NCBI GenBank assembly: GCA_038329965.1
Contig: JBBQNN010000003.1
Span: 1-64,000, forward strand
DNA: 64,000 nucleotides
Direction: 5' to 3'
DNA from: QHCA01 sp003244095
GTDB lineage: Bacteria; Actinomycetota; Actinomycetes; Mycobacteriales; QHCA01
Below the pieces are notes generated by a model that made no database searches, was not told the DNA's origin, and saw only the letters and a list, made by a program, of their open reading frames with translations. Shown one piece after another: positions 1 to 8,345 of this stretch. Both the position numbers and the translations under genes were made by a program. Each line of letters starts with the position of its first letter. Position 1 is the stretch's first letter.

Positions 1-17
1 CCAGGGCGCGAGAAACT

Positions 18-572
18 CTAAGAAGGGACGGACCGATCCTCCGGGGTCAGGCCATAACGCCGCCGACCGATTCCCATGACCTCCCATGCGCGCCCCAATG
101 CGCTCCCGTACAAGCACCCGACGACGACGACCAGAGCGCGCCCCAGCGCAGAACTGCGATCGTTGGCCACCAGGGCTGCGGCGAGACCAAACTGGACTGA
201 AAAGCTCCCAGCTGAGACGGACGCAAAGACGATGTTCAGCTTTTGAGTGGGGAACCCACGCGAGAAATTTCCGGCCCGCCACGCTCTGGGGATCAGGCGA
301 CTTGTGCCCAGAAGGCCGACGATTGCCAACACCAGGCTTGACAGACCAAACACGACAGCGCCTCCCGTCAACGCGAGAATCGAAACGAAGAAGGCGTCAA
401 CCAGGGCGAGGAACGCGCTGCCCGCCAGGACGGTCCGGCGCTCCCGAGTCTTGAAGTCCGCCTCATCTGTGTTAGCGACGGTTACGGCGACGAACAACAG
501 ACCGAGGAACGCAGCAGATGCGCCTGAGCTTGCGATGAAGAAGTTCTCGTAGTGGCCGAACACCCGGAGCAC
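18..572 (-). CDS. Integral membrane protein of unknown function
   Basis: The 184-residue product is strongly hydrophobic, with about five likely membrane segments near residues 9-33, 47-70, 71-89, 112-136 and 143-163 and a basic C-terminal tail with GRRRYG. I do not recognise a family and see no catalytic motif. The ATG start gives MLRVFGHYENFF. The gene stands alone at the window edge beside gene debris and an integrase remnant, and local base composition looks less GC-rich than the core genes, so it may belong to an acquired segment. Function is not assignable. Confidence 0.6.
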   Translation of the reverse strand: MLRVFGHYENFFIASSGASAAFLGLLFVAVTVANTDEADFKTRERRTVLAGSAFLALVDAFFVSILALTGGAVVFGLSSLVLAIVGLLGTSRLIPRAWRAGNFSRGFPTQKLNIVFASVSAGSFSVQFGLAAALVANDRSSALGRALVVVVGCLYGSALGRAWEVMGIGRRRYGLTPEDRSVPS

Positions 573-679
573 TGTATCTGTTCGGCCGCAAGACCTACGA
601 GCACATGGCGATAAGCGAGCCGGACGAGAACGCGATCGCGCAGCATCAAACTAGCGGCCCACGGTTTCTCAGATCTTAA
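566..679 (+). pseudogene. Possible dihydrofolate reductase/RibD-like fragment
   Basis: One frame reads GALYLFGRKTYEHMA and then loses similarity before a TAA. The GRKTYE stretch resembles the nucleotide-binding signature of DHFR/RibD C-terminal-like proteins. There is no start codon and nothing else of the domain, so this can only be a scrap of a gene. The match rests on about 15 residues and could be chance. The rest of 573-883 holds no convincing gene, only this fragment and the tRNA-like piece at 801-847. Confidence 0.3.
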
Positions 680-800
680 GACGCCAAACTAGACACGAAC
701 TGACGCCAACAGGTGCCAACCATGCCCTGAAGGCGACATCTCCTGCCGTCGACCGCCTCTTGCGACTGTCATGCACACGTGCTGCCCGACACTGGCAGTG

Positions 801-847
801 TGGGGGTCAGGGTTCGAGTCCCATCAGCTACACTCCCTCAGCTCCAC
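801..847 (+). other. tRNA 3'-end-like remnant, possible att scar
   Basis: GGGTTCGAGTCCC at 810-822 is a textbook T-loop sequence. It is followed by CAGCTACAC and, 15 nt on, CAGCTCCAC, both like the 3' end of a tRNA or tmRNA. Only three of five T-stem pairs form, and no matching 5' acceptor or anticodon arm lies upstream, so it is not a complete tRNA. Its place 37 nt beyond the 3' end of an integrase remnant fits an attachment-site scar. Confidence 0.3.
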
Positions 848-883
848 CCTTAGCCAAGAGGCTCTCCCAACAGGCGAGTTGCC

Positions 884-2329
884 CTACTCAGCGAGCCTCA
901 AGTTGAGGGGAGATGGGTTCCCATTAACGACGATCGCCCGGCGGCCGCGTGTGACCTCGATGAGGCCCTCGGCGTTGAGCAGCGCGATAGCGCGGTGGGC
1001 CGTCCCCGCCGCTACCCTGTGCGCGGCTGCGAGATCGACCACCGTGGGTAGCTGAGCGCCTGCAGCGAGCCGACCTGCCAAGATGTCGCCACGCAAGGCT
1101 GTCGCGATGACCTCATACGGTCCGCGAGGCCTTTCGCGGACGCCACCGGCCTGGGCATGATGCCGGCCATAGTGGCCGCCGCACGACGGTCCGCCTCGTC
1201 GACCCAGGCCGAGTACACCTTCAGCGTGGTGGCCCGCCGCTGCCGTGACCAAGCCGGCCAGCGACGGTACGAAGGTCGATGCCAGCCGCGACAAGCTCTG
1301 TCGCCGAGTAGTGGCGCAACGAGTGGAGCCGAGTGCTCCGCAGGTGCAGCTTTGTCGCCATCCGGCGGTACCTCTGCGAGATAGACCTCGGCGCGTACGG
1401 CACGGACCCGTCGGGGCCGGGGGAGAAGAGGAACGATTCATCGTCGAGAGCGCAGCCGAGGTTCGCCCAACGCTGCTCCCAGATGTCGCGATGCTGGCGC
1501 ACCAAGCCCATCGTGTAGGGGTCGAGTGCGATCTTCCCCGCCGTTGCCCGGTCTTGGTCTCCTTCTCCACGACGCCGGCCTTGGTCTGGGCGTTGCTGCG
1601 GTGCACCCAAACGATTTCGCGAACGAAATCGATATCCCGCCAGCGCAGCGCGGAGACCTCGCCTCGTCGTGACCCGGTAACCATCGTCAGCCACAACAGC
1701 AGGCACCATTCTGGATCGGACCACGACTCGTTCAGGAGCCGTACTGCCTCGGCTGCACTGGGCGGATCAGGTTCAGCCGGCCGGGGGGAGGGGGCGGTAG
1801 CCATAGCGGCCTTGTTCACCCCGAGGTGCTGCCATCGGACGGCGCGTTCGAGCGCCCCACGGATGATGTAGTGGATCTTGCGGGTCGTGCTGCTGCTGAG
1901 TGGCCGGCAGGCGTGGCCGGCGCGGGCTCGCCCCGAGCACAGGTCGCGGCAGCGGTGTAGGCGGGCGTAGTAGCGCTCAAGTAGCTCCGCGTCGAGCTTG
2001 CTCGCCTGCAGGTTCCCGAGGGTCGGCAGGATGTAGAGCCGGATCAGGTCGTCGTACCGCTCGCGGGTGGTGACTTCCAGTTCGACGACTTCGAGCCACT
2101 GCACGATGGCCTGCCGGACGGTGATGGCTGACTTGGGATGTTGGTTCTCGTCGACCTGGCCTTGGAGGCGCGTGAGCAACACTTCGGCGGCGCCGTAGGT
2201 CTTTGCTGTCTCTCGCAGATATCGCATCTTGCCCGTGAGCGGATCCGTTCCGGCGTAGACACACACTCGGAACGATCCGCTCGGGAGCTCTTGAATCGAG
2301 CCGCGTGGCCGGCGCTTTCGGGGTGGCAT
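884..2329 (-). pseudogene. Tyrosine integrase with C-terminal GntR-like domain, frameshifted
   Basis: The start at 2329 gives MPPRKRRPRGSIQEL, an Arm-type N-terminus, followed by a core-binding domain and TGSRRGEVSALRW with the first catalytic Arg. The frame breaks near 1530. A second frame carries LHSLRHYSATELVAAG and RLGHGSGG (His-x-x-Arg box and second His). A third frame from about 1218 carries VYSAWVDEADRRAA with the nucleophilic Tyr. From about 1140 the original frame resumes as a winged-helix segment (YEVIATALRGDILAG, GTAHRAIALLNAEGLIEV) like GntR DNA-binding domains. All catalytic residues can be recovered, but three frameshifts make it non-functional as read. It lies next to tRNA-Arg, as usual for integrative elements, but no other element genes remain. 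Confidence 0.75.
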
Positions 2330-2418
2330 GGGGCAAACGCTACAAGCGCTTCATGCCATGTTTCATGCCACGACGGGCCGTGTCCACATAGCCAGGAGGC
2401 AAATCTGCAGGTCAGATG

Positions 2419-2493
2419 TGGTGCCCCCGGCAGGATTCGAACCTGCGCCCCCGCCTCCGGAGGGCGGTGCTCTATCCCCTGAGCTACGGGGGC
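2419..2493 (-). tRNA. tRNA-Arg (anticodon CCG)
   Basis: On the minus strand a full cloverleaf can be drawn. Acceptor GCCCCCG pairs with CGGGGGC, and the D-arm is GCTC/GAGC. The anticodon stem CCGCC/GGCGG encloses loop CTCCGGA (anticodon CCG, reading CGG). The T-arm is GCAGG-TTCGAAT-CCTGC. Discriminator A and an encoded CCA follow (2422-2419). Its 3' end faces the integrase remnant 90 nt away, so it is a candidate integration target. Confidence 0.95.
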
Positions 2494-2550
2494 CGGGGAG
2501 GTTTCGAGCCTAGCAGTCACGACTGGACCGTTCCGTGCCATGCTCCGGTC

Positions 2551-2928
2551 GTGACCGAGCACCAACCACGGGTCCTCGTGGTCGACGACGACCAGGTGAT
2601 CCGCCAACTCATCGGCATCAACCTGGAGCTCGAGGGCTTCGAGGTGCACATGGCCGCCGACGGCGAAGAGGCGCTGCGCCAGGTGATCCAGGTCGTCCCG
2701 GATGTGGTCGTACTCGACGTCATGATGCCGCGGCTGGATGGCCTCGAGGTGGCGCGTCGGCTGCGCCAGGATCCCCGCAACCGCGACCTGCGCATCGTGA
2801 TGGTCTCGGCCCGGGCACAGGCAGCCGACCTGCAGCGCGGCGAGGACACGGGCGTCGACGCCTACATCACCAAGCCGTTCGAGCCGGACGAGCTCGTCGC
2901 CGTGGTCCGCCGGTTCGCGACGAGGTGA
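2551..2928 (+). CDS. Single-domain response regulator receiver protein
   Basis: The 125-residue product is a lone CheY-like receiver domain. The acidic pocket is D12-D13-D14, the phosphoacceptor is D56 in VVLDVMMP, the switch residue is S86 and the conserved lysine is K108 in YITKPF. There is no output domain, so it must act through a partner protein or phosphorelay. The GTG at 2551 is chosen because the longer reading from 2416 runs through the tRNA-Arg gene. Its TGA directly abuts the stop codon of the convergent DUF3105 gene. No histidine kinase lies in the window. Confidence 0.85.
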   Translation: MTEHQPRVLVVDDDQVIRQLIGINLELEGFEVHMAADGEEALRQVIQVVPDVVVLDVMMPRLDGLEVARRLRQDPRNRDLRIVMVSARAQAADLQRGEDTGVDAYITKPFEPDELVAVVRRFATR

Positions 2929-3675
2929 CTATCCCGCTTGGGTCTTGATGTCGGTGCCGGTCTTGGTCACACCGTTGGCACAGTTGCCGCCTGGCTCCGG
3001 GGCGCCCTTGTTGCTCAAGGCGTCGATGAAGGTGTTGATGCGCTTGTCCGAGGCGGACTTCACCTTCAGCTGATAACCCCAGGCCTGCAGTGAGATGGGC
3101 GACGACAGGCCGGGATACGGGCTCATGAGCATGTACGGCTTGCCCTTCACCTTGCTCGCGAGCTTGTCGATCTCGGACTTCGCCAGCCCGGGCCGGTAGG
3201 TGATCCACACCGCGCCGTGCTCCAGGGAGTGCACGGCGTGCTCGTTGGCGATCTGCGCTGGGTAGACGTCGCCCATGCAGTTCTGCCAGATGCCGTTGTG
3301 GTTGCCGCCGACCGGCGGGGACTGGGCGTACTTCACGTGCGTCGTCACGTGATCGCGCCCGTACTTGGTCTTGTGGAAGTCGGAGATGTCGGAGATGCGC
3401 GCGGCCGGCGGCTTCTTGGACTGGTCGACCTGATACACCGCATAGCCGATCACGGCGACCGCGAACATCGCGATCGCGACGCCGATGGCGATGAGCCCCC
3501 ACGGCAGTCCGGGTTTGATCGGTGCCACAGCAGCCTTGCCGCGCGGGCGCGCGCCACCCTTGCCGGCAGGGCGGGAGCCCGGCTTGCCGCCCGAGCCTGA
3601 CTTGGCCGGCGGCCGGCCGGTGACCTTGCCGGTCGGCTTCTTGCTCGACGGGGCGCTGCCCTTGGTGGACGTCAT
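2929..3675 (-). CDS. DUF3105 membrane-anchored protein
   Basis: The 248-residue product has a Lys/Pro/Gly-rich cytoplasmic N-terminus (1-57), one membrane helix (about 58-82) and an extracytoplasmic domain rich in His, Tyr and Trp (GGNHNGIWQNC, HAVHSLEHGAVWITY). This pattern matches DUF3105, whose function is unknown. The ATG at 3675 has AAGGG eight bases upstream, and a TACGAT hexamer at 3718-3713 could be its -10 box. It diverges from argS and converges on the receiver gene. I recall this family near argS in other actinobacteria. Confidence 0.8.
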   Translation of the reverse strand: MTSTKGSAPSSKKPTGKVTGRPPAKSGSGGKPGSRPAGKGGARPRGKAAVAPIKPGLPWGLIAIGVAIAMFAVAVIGYAVYQVDQSKKPPAARISDISDFHKTKYGRDHVTTHVKYAQSPPVGGNHNGIWQNCMGDVYPAQIANEHAVHSLEHGAVWITYRPGLAKSEIDKLASKVKGKPYMLMSPYPGLSSPISLQAWGYQLKVKSASDKRINTFIDALSNKGAPEPGGNCANGVTKTGTDIKTQAG

Positions 3676-3770
3676 TCAATTGCCCTTGCAGTTGAGGTCG
3701 CGGCTGGCGGGAATCGTACGAAGCTCTCGGCCCCAAGAGTAACCGCGTGGGTCCGGCCATCGTGCCGCGA

Positions 3771-3776
3771 TAGCCT
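3771..3776 (+). promoter_or_regulatory. -10 box of argS, leaderless type
   Basis: TAGCCT lies 6 nt before the GTG at 3783. The 15-base sequence CCGCGATAGCCTTTG here recurs exactly upstream of lysA. Confidence 0.7.
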
Positions 3777-3782
3777 TTGCGA

Positions 3783-5438
3783 GTGACTCCCGACGATCTT
3801 GGCCAGGCGATTCGGGCCGCTGTACGGGCCTGCGTCGAGCGGGGTGACCTGGCGATCGCGGTGCCCGAGCGGGTCACGGTGGAGCGGCCGAAGGTCCGGG
3901 CCCACGGCGACTATGCCACCAATGTCGCGTTGCAGATTGCCAAGGCAGCCGGCCGGCCGCCTCGCGAGGCCGCGGAAACGATCGCCGCCGAGCTGCGGCA
4001 GCACAGCGGGGTCCGGGCCGTCGACGTCGCCGGACCCGGATTCCTCAACATCACCCTCGCCGGCGATGCGCTGGGCGGCATCGTCCGTACCGTCTTGAAT
4101 GCCGCGCAGGCGTATGGCCGCACGAGCGTGCTCGCCGGGCAGCGGATAAACCTGGAGTTTGTCTCCGCCAACCCGACCGGCCCGATCCACCTGGGACACA
4201 CCCGGTGGGCGGCCGTTGGGGACGCCCTGGGCCGGTTGCTGACCGCGAGTGGTGCGGAGGTGACCCGGGAGTTCTACGTCAACGACGCGGGAGCCCAGAT
4301 CTCGCGGTTCGCGGCGTCGCTTTATGCCGCGGCGATCGGCGCACCGATGCCACCGGACGGCTACGTCGGCGCCTATATTGCCGATATCGCAGCTCAGGTT
4401 CTCGCGCTGTGTCCCGAGGTCGATCTGGGCGACCCGGCCGAGGCGGTCGAGGTCTTCCGGCGCCAGGGTGTCCCGCTGATGCTCGAGGACATCAAGACGG
4501 CGCTGGCCGGCTTCGGTGTGGTGTTCGACGTCTACTTCAGCGAGAAGGACCTCCACGACAAGGGGGAGTTGGATTCCGCCCTCAAGCGCCTGCGGGACCA
4601 GGGGCACGTCTTCGAGGCCGACGGGGCGGTCTGGCTGCGCAGCACCGATTTCGGTGACGACAAGGATCGGCCACTGATCAAGTCCAACGGCGCTTGGACC
4701 TACATCGCGGCCGATGCCGCCTACTACCTCGACAAGCGAGAGCGTGGCTTCGACAAGGTCGTGATCATGCTCGGGGCTGACCACCACGGTTACATCCGCC
4801 GCTATCGCGCGATGGCGGCCGCATATGGCGACGACCCTGACCAGACCCTCGAGATCCTGATCGGCCAGATGGTGACGCTGACCCGGGCCGGCGAGCCGGT
4901 GAAGATGAGCAAGCGGGCCGGCAACATCGTCTCCTTGGAGGACCTCGTCGAGGCGATCGGCGTGGATGCGGCGCGGTACGCGCTGGCCCGCTCGTCCACC
5001 GACTCCCAGATCGACATCGACCTCGACCTGTGGACCCGGGCGACGAACGACAACCCGGTCTTCTACGTGCAGTACGCCCATGCCCGGATCGCGTCGCTGC
5101 TGCGCAACGCCGCCGAGCTCGGCCTGCACCGCGACTCCGACACCGACCTCGGCCTGCTCCAGACCCAGCCGGAGACTGACCTGCTCCGGGCGCTGGGGGA
5201 GTTCCCCCGGGTCGTGGCGAGCGCCGCCGAGCTTCGGGCGCCGCACCGGGTGGCCCGCTACCTGGAGGAGCTGGCCGGCATCTACCACCGCTTCTACGAC
5301 AGCTCACGGGTGCTGCCCTACGGCGACGAGCCGGCCGTCCCCCTGACCTTCGCCCGGCTGGAGCTGGTCGAGGCGACCCGCGTGGTGCTGGGCAACGGCC
5401 TGGCCCTGCTCGGAGTGACCGCGCCGGAGCGCATGTAG
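3783..5438 (+). CDS. argS: Arginyl-tRNA synthetase
   Basis: This is a cytosolic class I aminoacyl-tRNA synthetase that charges tRNA-Arg with arginine using ATP. The N-terminal tRNA-binding (Add-1) region spans about residues 1-90. The HIGH motif appears as HLGH at 136-139 within NPTGPIHLGHTR, and the KMSKS loop is KMSKR at 374-378. A helical DALR-type anticodon domain ends the 551-residue protein. I chose GTG 3783 over TTG 3777 because it sits 6 nt downstream of TAGCCT, as expected of a leaderless start. A degenerate DUF4139-family remnant and then lysA follow. Confidence 0.97.
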   Translation: MTPDDLGQAIRAAVRACVERGDLAIAVPERVTVERPKVRAHGDYATNVALQIAKAAGRPPREAAETIAAELRQHSGVRAVDVAGPGFLNITLAGDALGGIVRTVLNAAQAYGRTSVLAGQRINLEFVSANPTGPIHLGHTRWAAVGDALGRLLTASGAEVTREFYVNDAGAQISRFAASLYAAAIGAPMPPDGYVGAYIADIAAQVLALCPEVDLGDPAEAVEVFRRQGVPLMLEDIKTALAGFGVVFDVYFSEKDLHDKGELDSALKRLRDQGHVFEADGAVWLRSTDFGDDKDRPLIKSNGAWTYIAADAAYYLDKRERGFDKVVIMLGADHHGYIRRYRAMAAAYGDDPDQTLEILIGQMVTLTRAGEPVKMSKRAGNIVSLEDLVEAIGVDAARYALARSSTDSQIDIDLDLWTRATNDNPVFYVQYAHARIASLLRNAAELGLHRDSDTDLGLLQTQPETDLLRALGEFPRVVASAAELRAPHRVARYLEELAGIYHRFYDSSRVLPYGDEPAVPLTFARLELVEATRVVLGNGLALLGVTAPERM

Positions 5439-5464
5439 AAGTCGAGTGACCGAGTGACGGCTAG

Positions 5465-5470
5465 TAGCGT
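5465..5470 (+). promoter_or_regulatory. -10 box before the DUF4139 gene remnant
   Basis: TAGCGT is 7 nt before GTG 5478. The promoter outlived most of the gene it served. Confidence 0.55.
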
Positions 5471-5477
5471 CGCGGCC

Positions 5478-5657
5478 GTGACAACCGCCCTGCAGGCTCC
5501 GATCGCGGCGGTGACCGTCTACCCCGGCCAGGCCAGGATCATCCGCAGGGGGCAGGTCACCCTCGCGGCGGGGCCGCAGCGACTCGTCCTCGGCGGCCTG
5601 CCGAGCCCGGCCTTCGCGGACGGCACAGATGACTCAAGCCCCCGCGATAGCCTTTGA
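5478..5657 (+). pseudogene. N-terminal remnant of a DUF4139/DUF4140 protein
   Basis: From GTG 5478 the reading gives 59 residues. About 35 of them (APIAAVTVYPGQARI through LVLGGLP) match the N-terminal DUF4140 part of DUF4139 (MuiA-type) proteins, normally about 500 residues or more long. After that the frame drifts into unrelated sequence and stops at 5657, inside the lysA promoter. The simplest reading is an internal and 3' deletion that fused the remaining 5' end to the lysA upstream region. It retains a leaderless-type promoter, so a short peptide may still be made. Confidence 0.6.
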
Positions 5658-5683
5658 CTGTGAGCGCACCGGAGCCGATGTGA
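5648..5683 (+). promoter_or_regulatory. lysA promoter with leaderless 7-codon leader ORF
   Basis: TAGCCT (5648-5653) is followed after 6 nt by GTG 5660, the same geometry as argS. This GTG opens a mini-ORF (GTG AGC GCA CCG GAG CCG ATG TGA). Its TGA overlaps the lysA GTG at 5680 as GTGA. GGAG at 5671-5674, inside the mini-ORF, is the lysA Shine-Dalgarno. Translation of lysA could be coupled to the leader peptide. Confidence 0.55.
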
Positions 5684-7062
5684 GCTCGCACCCGGCCGGA
5701 CCGCTGCATGCCGACATGGTGCGGAACAATCCGGCCTGGCCAGCGGCCGACGATCTCAACGCGCTCTACCCCGGGGTCTGGCCACGGTCGGTGACGCGGG
5801 TCGACGGCGTACTCACGATCGGCGGCATGGATGTCCGCGACCTTTCCGCGGCCCACGGCACCCCGGCGTTCCTGCTCGACGAGGACGACTTTCGCTCCCG
5901 ATGCCATGACTACCGGGCCGCGTTCGGCGAGACGGCCGACGTCTTCTATGCCGGCAAGGCGTTCCTGTGCAGCGAGGTGGCCCGGTGGGTCGACGAGGAG
6001 GGTCTCGGCCTCGACGTGTGCTCCGGGGGAGAGCTGGCGGTTGCCCTGCGCGCCGGCTTCCCGCCCGCGCGGATCGCCTTCCACGGCAGCAACAAGAGCG
6101 TGGTCGAGCTGAGCCGGGCCGTGACGGCCGGCGTCGGCCGGGTCGTGCTCGACTCGTACGAGGAGATCGCTCGGCTGGCCGACATCGCGACGCGCGCCGA
6201 TCGCCGGGTGAAGGTCCTGGTCAGGGCCACCGTCGGCGTCGAGGCGCACACCCACGAGTACATCGCCACCGCACACGAGGACCAGAAGTTCGGTTTCTCG
6301 ATGGCCTCGGGTGCCGTGCTGGAGGCGGCCCGCAGGGTGCTCATGCTGCCGTCGCTGGAGCTGGTCGGGCTGCACAGCCACATCGGCTCGCAGATCTTCG
6401 ACACGGCCGGCTTCGAGGTGTCCGCACATCGGGTGGTCGCCCTGCTCGCGGCGATTCGCGACGAACACGGTGTCGAACTGCCCGAGATCGTCCTCGGCGG
6501 CGGCCTCGGCATCGCCTACACCACCGAGGACGACCCGCTCGACCCGAAGCAGGTCGCGGAGTCGCTGCGCGGCATCGTCGAGCGAGAGTGCGCCGCGGCC
6601 AGGCTTGCGCAGCCGCGGATGTCGGTCGAGCCGGGTCGGGCGATCGCCGGCCCCGGCACGATCACGGTCTACGAGGTCGGCACCGTCAAGGACGTCGACG
6701 GCATCCGTACCTATGTCAGCGTCGACGGCGGAATGAGCGACAACGTGCGCACGGCGCTGTACGGCGCCGAATACACCTGCGCGCTCGCCTCCCGCCGCAG
6801 CGACGCCGAGCCGATGCTGGTCCGGGTGGTGGGAGTGCACTGCGAGTCCGGCGACGTGGTGGTCCGCGATGCCTGGCTGCCCGCCGACGTCGCGCCGGGT
6901 GACCTGCTGGCGGTCGCCGGGACGGGAGCCTACTGCCGGGCCATGGCCAGCAACTACAACTTCGTCCCCCGGCCGCCGGTCATCGCCGTCCGCGCCGGGG
7001 CGGCCCGCGAGATCGTCCGCCGCGAGACGCACGACGACCTGCTGCGCCTGGACATCGGGTGA
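5680..7062 (+). CDS. lysA: Diaminopimelate decarboxylase
   Basis: This PLP enzyme converts meso-diaminopimelate to L-lysine and CO2, the last step of lysine synthesis. The alanine racemase-like barrel carries the PLP lysine K93 in YAGKAF, followed by HSHIGSQ, the phosphate-binding GGGLGI and EPGRAI. C388 in VHCESGD is the active-site cysteine donated across the dimer. The product is 460 residues, within the family range. GTG 5680 is chosen because it has GGAG five bases upstream; the ATG at 5629 would place the promoter inside the gene. It overlaps hom by 4 nt. Confidence 0.95.
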   Translation: MSSHPAGPLHADMVRNNPAWPAADDLNALYPGVWPRSVTRVDGVLTIGGMDVRDLSAAHGTPAFLLDEDDFRSRCHDYRAAFGETADVFYAGKAFLCSEVARWVDEEGLGLDVCSGGELAVALRAGFPPARIAFHGSNKSVVELSRAVTAGVGRVVLDSYEEIARLADIATRADRRVKVLVRATVGVEAHTHEYIATAHEDQKFGFSMASGAVLEAARRVLMLPSLELVGLHSHIGSQIFDTAGFEVSAHRVVALLAAIRDEHGVELPEIVLGGGLGIAYTTEDDPLDPKQVAESLRGIVERECAAARLAQPRMSVEPGRAIAGPGTITVYEVGTVKDVDGIRTYVSVDGGMSDNVRTALYGAEYTCALASRRSDAEPMLVRVVGVHCESGDVVVRDAWLPADVAPGDLLAVAGTGAYCRAMASNYNFVPRPPVIAVRAGAAREIVRRETHDDLLRLDIG

Positions 7063-8345
7063 GCATCCGGGTCGCCCTGCTCGGTTGCGGCGTCGTCGGG
7101 TCGCAGGTGGTCCGGTTGCTGCACGAGCACGCCGACGACCTGGCCAGCCGGGTCGGCGCCCCGCTGGAGCTGGCCGGCGTCGCCGTCCGCCGCCCGCACC
7201 GCCGCCGCGACCTGCCGCTGGACCCGGCCCTGCTGACCACCGACGCCGCCGGGCTGGTCATCCGCGACGACGTCGACGTGGTGGTCGAGGTGATCGGCGG
7301 CATCGAGCCCGCGCGGTCGCTGCTGCTGTCGGCGTTCAAGGCCGGCAAGTCGGTGGTCACCGCCAACAAGGCGCTGCTGGCCGCCGACGGCGCCACCCTG
7401 CACGCGGCGGCCCGCGACAACGGCGCCGACCTTTACTTCGAGGCTTCGGTAGCCGGTGCCATCCCGCTGCTGCGGCCGCTGCGCGAGTCCCTCGCGGGCG
7501 ACCGGGTGACCCGGGTGCTCGGCATCGTCAACGGCACGACCAACTACGTGCTGTCCAAGATGGATGAGACCGGCGCGGGGTTCGCCGAGGCACTTGACGA
7601 GGCCACCGCGCTCGGCTACGCCGAGGCCGATCCCACGGCCGACATCGAGGGGTTCGACGCGGCGGCCAAGGCGGCGATCCTTGCGGCGCTGGCCTTCCAC
7701 ACCCGGGTGACGGTCGCCGACGTGCACCGCGAGGGCATCACCGAGGTCAGCTCCTCCGATGTCGCCAGCGCCCGCGCCATGGGCTGCGTGGTGAAGCTCC
7801 TGGCCATCTGCGAGGCCGGCGGCGGGAGTATCGGCGTCCGCGTACACCCGGCCATGATCCCGCGGACACACGCGTTGGCGGCGGTGAGCGGGGCGTTCAA
7901 CGCCGTGTTCATCGAGGGCGAAGCCGCGGGTGAGCTGATGTTCTACGGGCAGGGCGCCGGTGGCGCGCCGACCGCCAGCGCCATCCTCGGCGACCTGGTC
8001 GCGGTGTCGCGCAACCGGCTGAGCGGCACCCGGGGTTTCGGCGAGTCGTCGTACGCCGACCTGCGGATCCGCCCCATGGGGGAGACGCAGACCCGCTACC
8101 ACGTCAGCCTGCAGGTGGCCGACCAGCCCGGCGTGCTCGCCGCCGTCGCACAGGCGTTCGCCGCGCACGACGTGTCGATCCAGACGGTCCGCCAGGAGGG
8201 CCACGGCGACGACGCCTCCCTGGTGCTCGTCACGCACACCGCCACGGACGCCGCCCTGTCGGCAACCGTCGAGAGCCTTCGCGACCTGCGCGCAGTTCGC
8301 GGAGTGACGAGTGTCATGCGCGTCGAGGGGATGGGGACCCGATGA
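7059..8345 (+). CDS. hom: Homoserine dehydrogenase
   Basis: This enzyme reduces aspartate semialdehyde to homoserine with NAD(P)H, the branch point toward threonine and methionine. The N-terminal Rossmann fold has GCGVVGSQV. The catalytic domain contains ANKALLA and GIVNGTTNY. A C-terminal ACT domain from about residue 345 (YHVSLQVADQPGVLAAV) suggests allosteric feedback, typically by threonine. The 428-residue length is typical for the monofunctional actinobacterial enzyme. Its GTG start overlaps the lysA stop, and its TGA overlaps the thrC ATG as ATGA, so the four genes are translationally linked. Confidence 0.96.
   Translation: MSIRVALLGCGVVGSQVVRLLHEHADDLASRVGAPLELAGVAVRRPHRRRDLPLDPALLTTDAAGLVIRDDVDVVVEVIGGIEPARSLLLSAFKAGKSVVTANKALLAADGATLHAAARDNGADLYFEASVAGAIPLLRPLRESLAGDRVTRVLGIVNGTTNYVLSKMDETGAGFAEALDEATALGYAEADPTADIEGFDAAAKAAILAALAFHTRVTVADVHREGITEVSSSDVASARAMGCVVKLLAICEAGGGSIGVRVHPAMIPRTHALAAVSGAFNAVFIEGEAAGELMFYGQGAGGAPTASAILGDLVAVSRNRLSGTRGFGESSYADLRIRPMGETQTRYHVSLQVADQPGVLAAVAQAFAAHDVSIQTVRQEGHGDDASLVLVTHTATDAALSATVESLRDLRAVRGVTSVMRVEGMGTR

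Noticed and set aside
770..847. A complete tRNA gene at about 770-847
   Set aside because: Only the T-loop and a 3'-like end are present; two T-stem pairs fail and no acceptor 5' half or anticodon arm was found.
2416..2550. Longer N-terminus of the receiver protein from ATG 2416
   Set aside because: It runs through the tRNA-Arg gene on the opposite strand and lies outside the receiver domain; GTG 2551 fits the domain start.
5629..5679. lysA start at ATG 5629
   Set aside because: It would place the TAGCCT promoter box inside the coding region and adds residues unlike the family N-terminus.
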